Origin: Synanceia verrucosa
Lineage: Eukaryota > Chordata > Actinopteri > Perciformes > Synanceiidae
Direction of reading: 5' to 3'
Assembly (NCBI GenBank): GCA_029721515.1
Contig: CM056562.1
Coordinates: forward strand, 15,223,335-15,287,334
DNA: 64,000 nt
Every line of letters begins with the position of its first letter. Position 1 is the first letter of the stretch. The translations under genes were made by a program, and so were the position numbers. Positions 36,244 through 46,460 of this stretch are shown here, one piece after another. The notes beneath the pieces were generated by a model. That model was not told the origin of the DNA. It worked only from the letters and a program-made list of their open reading frames with translations, and ran no database searches.

Positions 36244-37145
36244 GTTCACGCAGACTTGCTGTGATCGCTCTGTGATGCCACTAACCTCCTGCAGGGGTCG
36301 CTCTTTCACTGATCCATGACGGCTGGTGCGTGAACTCAGGACCTCTGCAGCTGCTTTGGGACTTACCTGTATGAGATAATAAAAAGGGAAATGTTACAAA
36401 TATATTTTATAGCCACCACTGACACAATATCAGCAATCAGAAAAAAAAACAACAGATGGCGTTCATTAATTTCACTAAAAATATCACGAGAGTAGAGGGT
36501 TGTGTGTATTGGTATGGTTCTCAAACTCTGAATGGGGGTGCACTGTTACATTCTATTTTTCTTTGAGCTCCACTCTGCACCATGCTCAAACTGGCACTGA
36601 GGATCCAGCTCAACGTGAGCCTTGTTTCCCAGCAGTCTTTAAGGAATTCCTATCATGTTACGTTCACATAAGCAAGGCTTTCACTGTGATTGGACCGACT
36701 TTAGCTCAGTTCAGACTTTAGACGGCTTAAGGGGCTGGTCGCAAATTCAGATTCCTCCACATTAACAGCGAGCCAGTCCGGTGAGTATTACTTTCTACAT
36801 TTTTGTAAAATAAACAAATGTTAAATTAAAAGTTAAGACACTATGAAGTAGACTATTTTACCATATTGGTATTTTGTTTTTTTGGTTCACATGCAGAATT
36901 CATGTTATTAAACTACTCATGGTCACATGGACCAGTACATTCTTTTTTTTCTGCACAACATGACATTTCTTTTTAATCTTTATATTTGGGGTTCATTTAG
37001 AATGTCTACTAAAACAATCAGATAAACATATTCCCAAAGCATATATGAGTGCACCTGTGCAGATGTGTAAAGTGAGTCTTAACAGAAAGAGTTTTTACAG
37101 GTACATGTTTTCCCTGTGGATGGCCTGTGGAGAGTTTTTAGGGTG

Positions 37146-38477
37146 ATGGTGAGTGTGACCACCGTCCTGAAGGCGGTGAGCCTATTTGTTGCAGAGCTCA
37201 TCAGCTCTGTCACAGACTGGTTCCAGTCCAAACCAGTATGGGCCAACCTAGAAGTGCTGGAGAACACAGAACTGAAGACCACTGGAGGCGGTGAGTCTGA
37301 AAACAAAAACATTAACTTGCTGCACATTTGTACAGCAAATTTTTTTTTTTTTTTTTTTTGCAGAAAATGACCCTTTTTACTGAGAAAAACAGCCAGACTT
37401 CAACAACTTAATGTGTTAAACTATCTAGCTCTGCAAATTTCTTATTAGGTTAGACTAACACTACCTCTGTTGTCTTTGCAAACATAACTAATGAACATTT
37501 AGGCTAATGCAAGACTGATCAAAATCCAACTTTTTGTGTCTGAGATGAGTCACTGCACACTTCTCAGTTGGGAAAAACAGTGACTGCATCATTCATAAGG
37601 GACAAGATAGTTATGAACTTCTTCAGTTACCCCTTGTGGAGGACAGTCTGTGACCTTTGGATTCAGTACTCTCCATGGTCTCTTTCAGTTCATGAGCGTC
37701 ACAGGGCCAAAACTCTGTGGGAGAAGACCGGAGCTGTGGTCATGGTTGTACGGCGACCTGGATGATTATTGTGCAGAGAGGTTAAAAAAAAAAAAAAAAA
37801 AAAAAAAATCACATACTTGTATCTATAATATGAAAATACTCAGTAGTCACCTGACTGGTTGACCTTTATCTGAGCTGTCTGAATCTCTGTCTTTCCCTCT
37901 CTAGGAGGCTGCTGAGCTGTCCTCTCTGAAGTCCCAGCTGCAGGACCTTGAAGTCCCTCTGTTTGCCGTGGTCAAAGAAAACCTGGGCAAGGAGCTGGAC
38001 TGCTTCAAGAAGTACTTCTCTGGGAAAGTCTACGTGGATCAGAAGGTCTGCTTTTGGCTGTAATACATTGAGTTCAAAATGGAGGGTTACATCATTTAAA
38101 ACTGATTTTATGTTATTTTCATAGAGAAATTTCTATGGCCCTCAAGAGAGGTGGATGTTTCTCTCCATGTTTCTGCGTATTGGTGTGTGGAGGAACCTTT
38201 GGCAGGCCTACAGGAGGGGCTTCAGGGGAAACCTAAGAGGTGAAGGACTTGTCCTGGGTGGACTCTTCGTCATTGGGCCTGGAGATCAGGTAGGCAATAG
38301 CCACCAGAATAGACATTTTCTAACAAGTGTATCTAAATGTTTTATTGGGTTATGATTATGTCTACCCCCCAACAGGGCATCCTACTGGAGCACCGTGAGA
38401 AGGAGTTTGGGGATAAAGTGAATATGCTGGCAGTACTCCGAACAGCCCGCAAGATACAAGATAACATGGCAAGATAG
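37146..38477 (+). CDS. selenou1: Selenoprotein U (PRXL2A/FAM213A-type), tandem copy A
   Basis: Thioredoxin-fold peroxiredoxin-like protein; fish SelU has Sec where mammalian PRXL2A has Cys. Coding exons: 37146-37290, 37689-37780, 37905-38045, 38125-38289 and 38376-38477 (stop TAG). A probable noncoding exon ends at 36780 (donor GTGAGT), joining the acceptor at 37100. Product is 214 residues. The frame is open except for one in-frame TGA at 37763-37765, residue 74, in RRPG-U-LLCREEAAELSS, so U74 and C77 form a U-x-x-C redox pair. Further family motifs are NFYGPQERWM, LRIGVWRNLWQAYRRGF, LGGLFVIGPGDQGILLEHRE and KEFGDKVN. The N-terminus (MVSVTTVLKAVSLFVAEL) is a hydrophobic anchor unlike that of copy B. 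Exon lengths 145/92/141/165 equal copy B exactly. A SECIS is seen at 38757-38824. Which fish SelU1 copy this is cannot be told. Confidence 0.9.
37763..37765 (+). other. Selenocysteine UGA codon of SelU copy A
   Basis: TGA is read in the frame of the flanking conserved residues RRPG and LLCRE. It lies 15 nt before the donor site at 37781. The aligned residue in mammalian PRXL2A is the catalytic Cys of CFLC. With a SECIS downstream, UGA is best read as Sec and not as a stop. Confidence 0.9.
37783..37808. repeat. Poly-A tract
   Basis: An almost pure run of about 25 A residues just after the donor site of the Sec-containing exon. Confidence 0.9.
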
Positions 38478-38756
38478 ACCTCAAATACATCAATGAATGA
38501 ACTGTTTGTTTAGTGGGGCATTGTGTATTAATGGTTGCAGCATATTTATAGTCGCATGTTAGCCTGATCCAGGAGTTTTCTCTCTGCACTACAACATACA
38601 GTGTCCTCCAACACGCTGTGCTTCACTCATATTGCATGTCATGTTCAAACTGAAAGCATTCTGGCTGGTATGTCACACCACTCTGTGGTTTAGATGTGCC
38701 ACTTTAAATGTTTAATGACCCACTGCCAGTCCTGGGCTTGGTTGTGTTTTGTGTTT

Positions 38757-38824
38757 TTTGTGTGTTTTAATGAAGATTTGTTTCTAAACTCTACTGAGAG
38801 GACAGCTCTGATGCTAGCACACAG
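38757..38824 (+). promoter_or_regulatory. SECIS element of SelU copy A (3' UTR)
   Basis: Core ATGA at 38770-38773 and TGAT at 38809-38812 can form the tandem G-A quartet. Between them GATTTGTTT pairs with GGACAGCTC, allowing wobble pairs and one mismatch. The apical loop starts with unpaired AAA, followed by a mini-stem CTC-TACT-GAG, which is a type II (form 2) SECIS. Below the core, GTGTGT pairs with CACACA. It is about 290 nt after the stop, and AATAAA follows at 38918-38923. The loop closely matches the one in copy B. Confidence 0.85.
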
Positions 38825-38917
38825 ATCCAACACTTTTAACAGGACAAGCCTCGGCCTGACCTGAGGGATATTAAGCATTGTTGGGAGTGATTAATTGCTT
38901 TTTGTGTTGTGCCATTT

Positions 38918-38923
38918 AATAAA
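38918..38923 (+). terminator. Polyadenylation signal of SelU copy A
   Basis: AATAAA 440 nt after the stop codon and about 95 nt after the SECIS. Confidence 0.65.
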
Positions 38924-39089
38924 CCACTAAACCCATTCATGCTTACAGAAAGTTTACCTGCGCATTTAGCTGTCCGTGTACCGTGTCTTGCTCGTCACAA
39001 ACATTTCTGTTAAACTTCAAACTATCACGGTCGGCCATCTTGCTTTGATCTTGCTCGATTAGTTTCCCTCCCTCCCTGATGCTGGGATC

Positions 39090-39166
39090 GTTCAGTGCGC
39101 CTGCGCAGAAACGTGTTTACAAAACAGCGCTCTGCAGAGAGGCTTCATACCGCTGCATTGATTCCG
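39090..39166 (+). promoter_or_regulatory. Promoter/first exon with NRF1-like site
   Basis: TGCGCCTGCGCAG near 39096-39108 resembles an NRF1 palindrome (GCGCxxGCGC). Downstream sequence ends in ATTCCG|GTGAGTATG, a good splice donor at 39166/39167. This is probably the untranslated first exon either of the 88-codon ORF at 40799 (acceptor at 40753) or of SelU copy B (acceptor at 41579). The start of the exon is not defined. Confidence 0.5.
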
Positions 39167-40798
39167 GTGAGTATGTGTGTAAACCTCCTTTAACTTTTAT
39201 CACAGGATCATGCACCAAACAGGTGCACCTCTTCAGGTATCGAGTTAGCCACACTCTGTAAACTCACTGAAACAAAGGCTAAACTGTTAGCTTAATGCTA
39301 TTATAGAGACACCACCGCCTCCGTGACTATCTGCATTAACTTTGCAGGACACTGAAATATGTGTTGATTGCATGACCGACATCGCCATTAGTAAATGCTA
39401 GAACATTCCCGTAGAGTACAATTTGAAATGTGACATTCATCCGTGGGTAATTCCATTGATTGCCAGTGACACATTAGTGGTATGAAGGTCATTATGTGTC
39501 TGTCCTGCGGGCTAAAGGGCGTTTACAGATATTTAATGACCTCATCGTGTAGTTATATCAGCAGTGGAAGCACTATGCAGATCCTTTACTAGTTTAAAGT
39601 AGCAATATAAATTAAGATGTCACACAAGATGCCTCTCAATATCAGATGTCCAGTTAAGATTCCTGCATTTAAAGTTGTTGTGTTATGGAGAAAAATACAA
39701 TATTTCCCCCTGAAAAGTAGTGGAAAAATTGCACATTAATAAAAATGTCCTGATTGCTTTCTGTCACTAGATACTGTTTGAAGCTTCCTCCTAGTATCGT
39801 CCAGGCATCTTATTAGTGTATGTATTAATATAATACACCTCTTAGCTCATTAGATGTTCATTATTATGTAGAAAGTATTTGGGCAACACATCATATCTGG
39901 CTGCACCAGTGTTGACAGCTGCTCTCATTGCTGCTCTGCAGACAAACTCAAGGAATCTAGACTCTTCCTTGAGTTGCAGATGTGGGCGTAGGTCTCTATT
40001 GGCTGCTGCTGTTGTCATTTTTTCAGCCCTCTGTCCTTCCTGTTAAGTGTCAGAACACAAATGCATTCGGGTGATTTCTACATCCCAGGAGCATAGGTAT
40101 TTCTTCGCAATTTGCAAATGGAGACAAGTTAGTATATTACATTCGTACTTTTGATTTGGAGATATATGTATGGTCTTTCTTAAACTTAAAGTCTCCTTTT
40201 TCCTGTGTAATATCTGCAATAGTGGTAATTTTTAATTCTCGGTGCATGAATTTCTGTCTAGCATGTTGTAAATGGATATATTTTTTCCAGTGTTTTCACT
40301 GTAATTAATGTGTCAATGTGTGTGTTAACAACATGTTTTAACAAAAGAGTTCAGAGTGCAAGATCAGGAAGTTTATCTGCAGCTTGAGGACTGTCATTTC
40401 CCCTTTTAGGTTATTAAGATATGATTCACGCCTTTTATAATTGATGCTTTTATTGTTCTTTCATTTTGATATTGCACACTGCAGGGTGGGTGGGAAATTC
40501 TTATTTTGAGCATAGTTATGATGCGGTTAAATAGTTAAGTAATAGGTATAACATTTTATCTGGGTAATCTGATCATGAAGAAAATGCTGCAGGATATTTC
40601 TCTCCCAAATCTGTGAAATCAAATGAAGCCTATAGCACCTCTACTATAGCAACGCTTATAGTAGAGGTGGAGTGTTTTATATTTGAAACAGTCCGTGGCA
40701 TGACACAAGTGGTTTAACTTTCATAGAAAAAAACGTGTGTTTCTTTCTTTCAGTGAAATCTTGAGGGTGTTTGTAGTCAGACTTGTTCCACGGTCCCG

Positions 40799-41065
40799 AT
40801 GCTGGCTCTGTCCAGGTGCCAGACAGCTTTGAAATGGAGACAGTCCCTGCGCTGCTCAGCCCTCTCTCTGGGGAGCACTACCATGAGCAGCCAGCCCTCC
40901 ACCGCAACCAGGCCCCAGTTTCTAAGAACCCAGGCTGCTCTGTTTCACCAAAGTGAAGCCAAAACCAGTCCTGACCCAAACAAGCCCGCTTCAGGCAAGG
41001 ACATAATAAAAAACTTCAAGCGTGTTTCCAACCACTTTGTGCTGGAGGGACTCAAAACTTCATGA
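40799..41065 (+). CDS. Unrecognised small protein, 88 residues
   Basis: An ATG-started frame lies 46 nt inside a probable exon whose acceptor is TTCTTTCTTTCAG at 40753. The protein begins MLALSRCQTALKWRQSLRCS: arginine- and leucine-rich with no early acidic residue, as in mitochondrial targeting peptides. It ends VSNHFVLEGLKTS after a lysine-rich stretch, GKDIIKNFKRV. The NRF1-like site in the putative first exon would suit a nuclear gene for a mitochondrial protein. I do not recognise the family. It could instead be an alternative 5' exon of SelU copy B, but no convincing donor is seen before the stop. Function unknown. Confidence 0.45.
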   Translation: MLALSRCQTALKWRQSLRCSALSLGSTTMSSQPSTATRPQFLRTQAALFHQSEAKTSPDPNKPASGKDIIKNFKRVSNHFVLEGLKTS

Positions 41066-41608
41066 CACTGAAGAGTGTTCTAAAAGCATTATTATAAAAT
41101 ACTTATTTTATATTTCAAATAATGGAAAATGTTTTGATTTGAGTTATGAATGTAAGTTTCTGAAGCACCCACTGTTCAGTTTTCATAGAGAAATAGCTTC
41201 ACTAATTGTAAAAATGTGTACGTTGTACTGGAGCTGAAATGATAAATTGAATTCAACAAGTAATCTTGTGTTGAGCAGCATCACATCTCCTCATGTATGT
41301 GAGTTATTTAATCTCATGGATGAGATTTAGGTAAGGATGAAGTGAGAAAAGGCTATGCTGGTAGAAAACACCACACACAGACTAATTCCTATGCTCAAGC
41401 ACAAGACAAAATCTGCAAGTTGGGTCTTGTTGGTCTTTCTGCCTCTGGAGCTCTGAGGCCGAAGAGATAAGAGTGAAAGAAAAGAGCGTGTAAAGTTAAA
41501 CTATAAATTCATGTTTCCTTCACTGTGATTATGTCAGACTGACACATTTCTCTCCTCATGTTGCCTGTTTGTGCCACAGTGTCCGGGCTGGAGGGGGAGC
41601 TGTTCGGG

Positions 41609-43841
41609 ATGGGGATGTGGTCGTTGGGTCTGGGCGCAGTCGGAGCTGCGCTCGCTGGCATCTTCTTGGCCAACACTGATCTGTGTCTGCCTAAAGCTGC
41701 TCAGGCGTCGTTGGAGAACCTTGAAGAAGCTGACCTGCGCTCCACCAGAGATGGTATGTAGGCTTTCTGTTGGGCTGTTTAAAAATGTCACCCACCAATA
41801 AGCCTGTTAGTCTCAACGCTGGCTGAGGTTAAACCCATTAGGGGGGGAATTAACATTACATCCGCACAAAATCAGCCATTCTAGTTTTCTTTGCTGTTGC
41901 ATGTTTGCATGCATTGTATCTCTCCTCAATGGGGTTTTGTGTTGCATTTGAGGCAAAGCTGCTTTCTGAAATCTGCTAATATTACAGCTTAGATCACGAT
42001 AAAGGTCTTTGGCAGAAGCTGAAGGTCTAGTTACCGTGTTATTCTTAATACACACAGATGTTCCATGTGACTCTGAACGTTTTGCTCTTTCCCTACTTGA
42101 AGGCTGTATCTTTTATCTAGCACACAATGGTTTTAGTGGGTTGTTGCTGCAGTAAAGTACTCATGACATGACTTCTGCTTTCTTTTTATCAGAGACATGT
42201 CAGATTAGAGCCATGTTAGAAACAGCTTCTTGTTTTGTCTGCAGATGGCAACATCATCAAAGCAAAGAGCCTGTGGGCCCAGAGTGGGGCAGTGGTCATG
42301 GCCGTACGGCGACCTGGATGATTTTTGTGCAGAGAGGTGATACAACATGTTTCTGCATGAAGAAGAGGAGTTGAAATGTAAGTGACAGTTACCCTGGTAG
42401 TATAATCTCTCCCTCTGTGTAGGAGGCCTCTGAGCTGTCCTCTCTGAAGCCCCAGCTGGAAGAGCTCGGGGTCCCTTTGGTCGCTGTGGTGAAGGAGAAC
42501 GTCGGCACAGAGATCCAGGACTTCAGACCGCACTTCGCTGGGGACATCTACATTGATGAAAAGGTTAGTGGTGCTAGGTAACATCACGTCTTCCAGAGCA
42601 TGTACTTGTGTACTCACTCTGTTGTATATATATATTTTTTTATTCCTTTTAAGAAGAAGAAGAAGAAGAAGAATTCCTTTATTAATCCCTCAAGGGGAAA
42701 TTACATTTTTTCACTCTGTTAGTAACTTTTTTTTTTTCAGTTGCACATTACACACACAAGTCATGAAACAAACACATGCACATGCATTGGAGGAGAGGTG
42801 TCAGAGTGAGGGGGCTGCCCCTTATCCAGGCGCCCCGAGCAGTTCGGTGCCTTGCTCAAGGGCACCTCAGCAGTGCCCAGGAGGAGGAACTGGCACCTCT
42901 CCAGCTACCAGCCCACTCTCCACATTTTGGTCCGACCTGGACTTGAACTGGCGACCCTCCGATTCCCAGCCCAAGTCACTACAGACTGAGCTACTGCCGC
43001 CCAACAGTAGAACAGTTTTCTACAACACAAAACAGAAAAGAAAACTATACAAACCAACCTCATCCATCCATAATAGGAAAAAAGGCACATGAGTATAAAT
43101 ACATACATACATAAAAAGACTGCTAAATGAGACAGTAACAAAAGAAACATGAATTACACAACAAACCATCTCAATACTCAGTCTAAAGTACACTCACAGT
43201 CAATGAAAACTTTGAGACCATTTTTTTAACATAATTCTTATTTTGAAACCCTACACTGGAATTTTTTTTCATATGATTTATTTGTTTAGGATATTGGCAT
43301 ACAGAAAAAAAATCTAAAGTTTCAAGAATAATTCCAAAACTTCAAGACTTCTGCTCTAGTGAGTGATGCCAGGCAGCGGCTGAAATGACCCTTTAATGGG
43401 GAGAAGGAAATGAAACAAGTCACATCCTGAGAAATAGAAGTGCTCCTTCTGCGTTTTCCACTGTGAAGTATAATAATGAAGTAAACGCTGAACTGTGTGA
43501 TTGTAGAAGAGCTTCTACGGCCCGCTGCAGAGGAAGATGGGGGGTCTTGGGTTTATTCGCCTTGGCGTGTGGCAGAACTTCATGCGGGCCTGGAGGTCCG
43601 GTTACCAGGGAAACTTGAACGGCGAGGGCTTCATCCTGGGGGGAGTGTTTGTCATCGGAGCAGGAGACCAAGTGAGCGAAACAAACAGCCGGACTATGTG
43701 AAGAGTTTCTTAAAACTGTCTTTTAACTGTGTGTTGTGTTTGCAGGGGATTCTGCTGGAACACCGTGAGAAGGAGTTTGGCAATAAAGTGGAGACCGCAG
43801 CTGTTTTAGAGGCTGTTAAGAAAATTGTGCCAGTGAAATAA
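41609..43841 (+). CDS. selenou1: Selenoprotein U (PRXL2A/FAM213A-type), tandem copy B
   Basis: Second SelU gene, on the same strand 3.1 kb downstream of copy A. Coding exons: 41609-41753, 42245-42336, 42423-42563, 43507-43671 and 43746-43841 (stop TAA); 212 residues. The N-terminus MGMWSLGLGAVGAALAGIFL matches the membrane-anchor start of mammalian PRXL2A (MGMWS...), so this copy looks like the direct orthologue. The single in-frame TGA (42319-42321, residue 74) lies in RRPG-U-FLCREEASELSS. Mammals have C-F-L-C here. Further conserved blocks: SFYGPLQRKMGG, IRLGVWQNFMRAW, GNLNGEGFILGGVFVIGAG and GILLEHREKEFGNK. The exon may start at 41580 with codons SGLEGELFG upstream of the Met; a split ATG at that junction is possible. 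A SECIS is present at 44292-44367. Confidence 0.93.
42319..42321 (+). other. Selenocysteine UGA codon of SelU copy B
   Basis: TGA in frame between RRPG and FLCRE, at the same position (residue 74) and the same distance from the exon end (15 nt) as in copy A. The neighbouring residues are those around the redox Cys of mammalian PRXL2A. Confidence 0.92.
42651..43002 (-). mobile_element. tRNA-derived SINE in SelU copy B intron
   Basis: Read on the minus strand it starts GGGCGGCAGTAGCTCAGTCT, with an A box TAGCTCAGTCTG (42982-42993) and a B box AGTTCAAGTCC (42939-42949) at tRNA-like spacing. It ends in CCTTGAGGGATTAATAAAGG and a (TTC)n tail. The internal Pol III promoter and tail mark a SINE. 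It lies between coding exons 3 and 4. Confidence 0.8.
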
Positions 43842-44291
43842 GTTTATTATAAAACAAGTGGCATTAGACAAAGGTACACTGAATTTACAACTGCATTTTT
43901 AACTTGACACGCTGTGACGCAGTCTCTCCATCACTGAAATATTTTTTATTATAATAACATTTCAGTCTGTTTGCGCTGTCCAATATACCTCTGTCTTTTG
44001 CACATTAATTTATTAGTTATGAAAGTAGAGCTGTGAAATGCAAGTCAGCACCAATATTTTTAGAAGATTTCTTTACCTCCGCAGACACCTAGACGTCACA
44101 CTTTTTACACGGGTATCAAAATCAGATAGAAAGGATCATTTAATTTAAGATTGAACTGGAATACGCATTTGATCTATTATACCATTAACTGTCTCGAAGC
44201 CGTTCATTTGTAATTTGTTCCTATGTGTCGTTTTCGTTTGCTGTCGGGCACCAGGATGAGCCTCCAACATGGCGGACAAGCGGTTTGTGCT

Positions 44292-44367
44292 CTGTGCGTG
44301 TGATAATGACAACTTGACTCCAAACTCAGCACTGAGAGGATCAGGTTTGATGCTCAAACACATACAG
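44292..44367 (+). promoter_or_regulatory. SECIS element of SelU copy B (3' UTR)
   Basis: Core ATGA at 44306-44309 and TGAT at 44348-44351. Just inside, AACTTGA pairs with TCAGGTT (seven pairs, one wobble). The apical loop opens with unpaired AAA, followed by the mini-stem CTCAG-CA-CTGAG, giving a type II SECIS. Below the core, CTGTGCGTGT pairs with ACACATACAG with one mismatch. It lies about 450 nt after the stop, and AATAAA follows at 44481-44486. Confidence 0.9.
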
Positions 44368-44480
44368 GTTCAGCCATGTTGGCCATGTTGAGGAGCGTTT
44401 GTGCCTGAGGCAGCTGTTTGTCTGTGATAGACTGTTTGTACTGGTACATGTGAAACATAGCTTCAGAAAACAGAAGAAAT

Positions 44481-44486
44481 AATAAA
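44481..44486 (+). terminator. Polyadenylation signal of SelU copy B
   Basis: AATAAA 640 nt after the stop and about 115 nt after the SECIS. Confidence 0.65.
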
Positions 44487-45079
44487 GGACAACCTCATTT
44501 ATCTTCCTGTCTGTTTCATTTTATTAAAGCTTTAATCTTCACTTTATAGGAACAGTTTATAAATGTGTTGGCATTTCTTTTTCCACCCAAACAAACTCAT
44601 AGATTCTGATTGGCTTTAAAGTGAAGATAATTTTTTAGTAACTGGACTGTATTATTTGTTTGCCCTTCTGTATGTTAGTTTGTAGGTTTCTCAGCCACCA
44701 CATCCACCACCTAATCTCAGCACATATGACTTGTCTGGTCATCGTAGCAGCTGTTTTAATAAATAAATAAATAAATATAATTAAAAAAAAACAACAACTT
44801 AAAATGGTTTGGTTGTATTACAAATTATTCTGATTAAAAATAATAAAAACCTTTATACTTACTCTAATTTGTAGGAGACAGCTGATTCATTGAAATGTGT
44901 CAAATCCATCTATTATAATTTTAATTACACATAACTTTAGTTCAATCAATAATCCAATGACTTGTTAATCATATCCTGTGCACATTTCCTAGAGGCAAGA
45001 CATACATACATAGTTAAACAACTATATTAGCAAAAAACATTAGCTTTATATGATAAACATTTATAAGGACATAGATCTT

Positions 45080-46460
45080 TAAAGCCACGTGCTCAGGCAA
45101 TCGCTTGGGCCTGCATGTCACCGCTGGAGTTCCAAGCTCAGCTTGCTGGATCCTTGATCCGGGTCCGACGCTATCCTGGGCTGTGATGGGGCCAAGCCGG
45201 ATGGGGGCTTACACCGTTGCGTTCCCTAACGTTCGAGGGGGCATTTCGGGGCTTGGGGGGGCTCCGTTCTTCGTTCTTTTTGGCTATGCTGGCTGGTCGT
45301 TGCATCTCTAATTAGTGTGTGCTGCTGGCTCCCTGCGGTTCTGCGTGGCTGCTGGGGCTCTCAGGCTGCGGCTTTCAGGGTCATGGTGTTGGTGGGGCCT
45401 TCTGGTTTGTGTGGGCTCTCCCTGCCTCTTGGCCTCTCGGTCCTGAGGGCCCTGCGCTTCAGGGACTATGCCCATTTCTTCTACTCCCCTCGCGGCTCTG
45501 TTCCCATGGGCCGGGGCCACACCAGACTGCCTCTTAATGTGCACTTCACATATCTTGCACCTCACTGTACATAGTCACTTTTAGGCACATATAGGGACTC
45601 AACACATAGGGCTTTGAGGACAGGTGGGGGTGAGGACGGAGGACAATTTGGTGGTGCGAATTGCAGTGCTCCAGGGCACTGTATTCTCCCCCTCTCCCAC
45701 CTACTTGCCCCCCCTGCTCTTCAATTTTAATACAGCAAACACACTCACATTTTGAGGGGGGTTTGGGGTGGCTTGAGGATTTGGATCGGGGTTGGCTGCA
45801 GGTACCCTTACCCTGCAGCCCTCTGTGCTTCCCCTGCAGCCTCTCCTGCCCTCGTGTCGCTGGCCCCTTGGGCCTATCCTGGCCTCCTGGGGAGTGGTGG
45901 TTTCTATCTCCTCCTGGTCGTTGGATCTGCGTGGTTCTCGGTGGCCTGGGTGGCTCTCTGGGTTTGGCATCGCCGGTGCTCTCACTTTCCTGGGGTGTTG
46001 TGGACACCTGGCCGATCTAGCCATGAGAGGTCGTAGTAGACGCTCTGGGCTTCGGTGTTCTTCACACATGCATGTTTTATCCAGATCTTACCAGCTCCTC
46101 CCGAGTCACACTGTTGAGTACTGATGTGAACTGCTAGTATGTGCCAAATCATTCGTCTGACTTCTCACTAAGCTCATATCTTCTCCACATACTTCTCTCA
46201 CTTGTGTTCTCGGTACCCTACTCTATACGGTTAGGTCCTGCACACCTCTGGTGTTCAGTACCGTTGGGTGTTGGGATGAAGGTGTTAGGAATGACACAGC
46301 AGCTTACATGTTTTTTATTCTAATAGCACTGCCTGTCTGTAATCTCCCCTTTTTGTTTTGTCTTATCTCCCTGTCTGTCATTTATTTCCCCTTCTTGTCA
46401 CCCAGGTGTAGCACGTCCCACTCTGGCTTATCACAGGAAATTCCAATAAATAATGTGAGA
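45080..46460. other. A-poor, GC-rich block of unknown origin
   Basis: This 1.4-kb block differs sharply from its AT-rich surroundings. The plus strand is rich in G, T and C and very poor in A, especially 45300-46020. As a result several overlapping frames stay open on both strands (for example 45661-46020 plus and 45546-46007 minus). Their translations are low-complexity, and none resembles a protein family that I know. It ends near CCAATAAATAATG at 46442-46454. It could be a non-autonomous transposon body or a retroposed transcript. No terminal repeats were found by eye. Confidence 0.4.

Noticed and set aside
28720..36500. A DYDC-type gene, expected near MAT1A and PRXL2A from human synteny
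   Set aside because: No DPY30-like motif was found on either strand in this stretch.
37763..37765. TGA in SelU copy A read as a pseudogene-making stop
   Set aside because: Both copies share the TGA at the family's known Sec position. Downstream exons are intact and in phase, and a SECIS follows.
42939..42993. A tRNA gene on the minus strand
   Set aside because: The A and B boxes are present, but the body does not fold as a tRNA and continues into a SINE body and (TTC)n tail.
45546..46124. Overlapping long frames on both strands in the A-poor block as genes
   Set aside because: The translations are low-complexity and mutually overlapping, as expected from base composition. No domain is recognisable.
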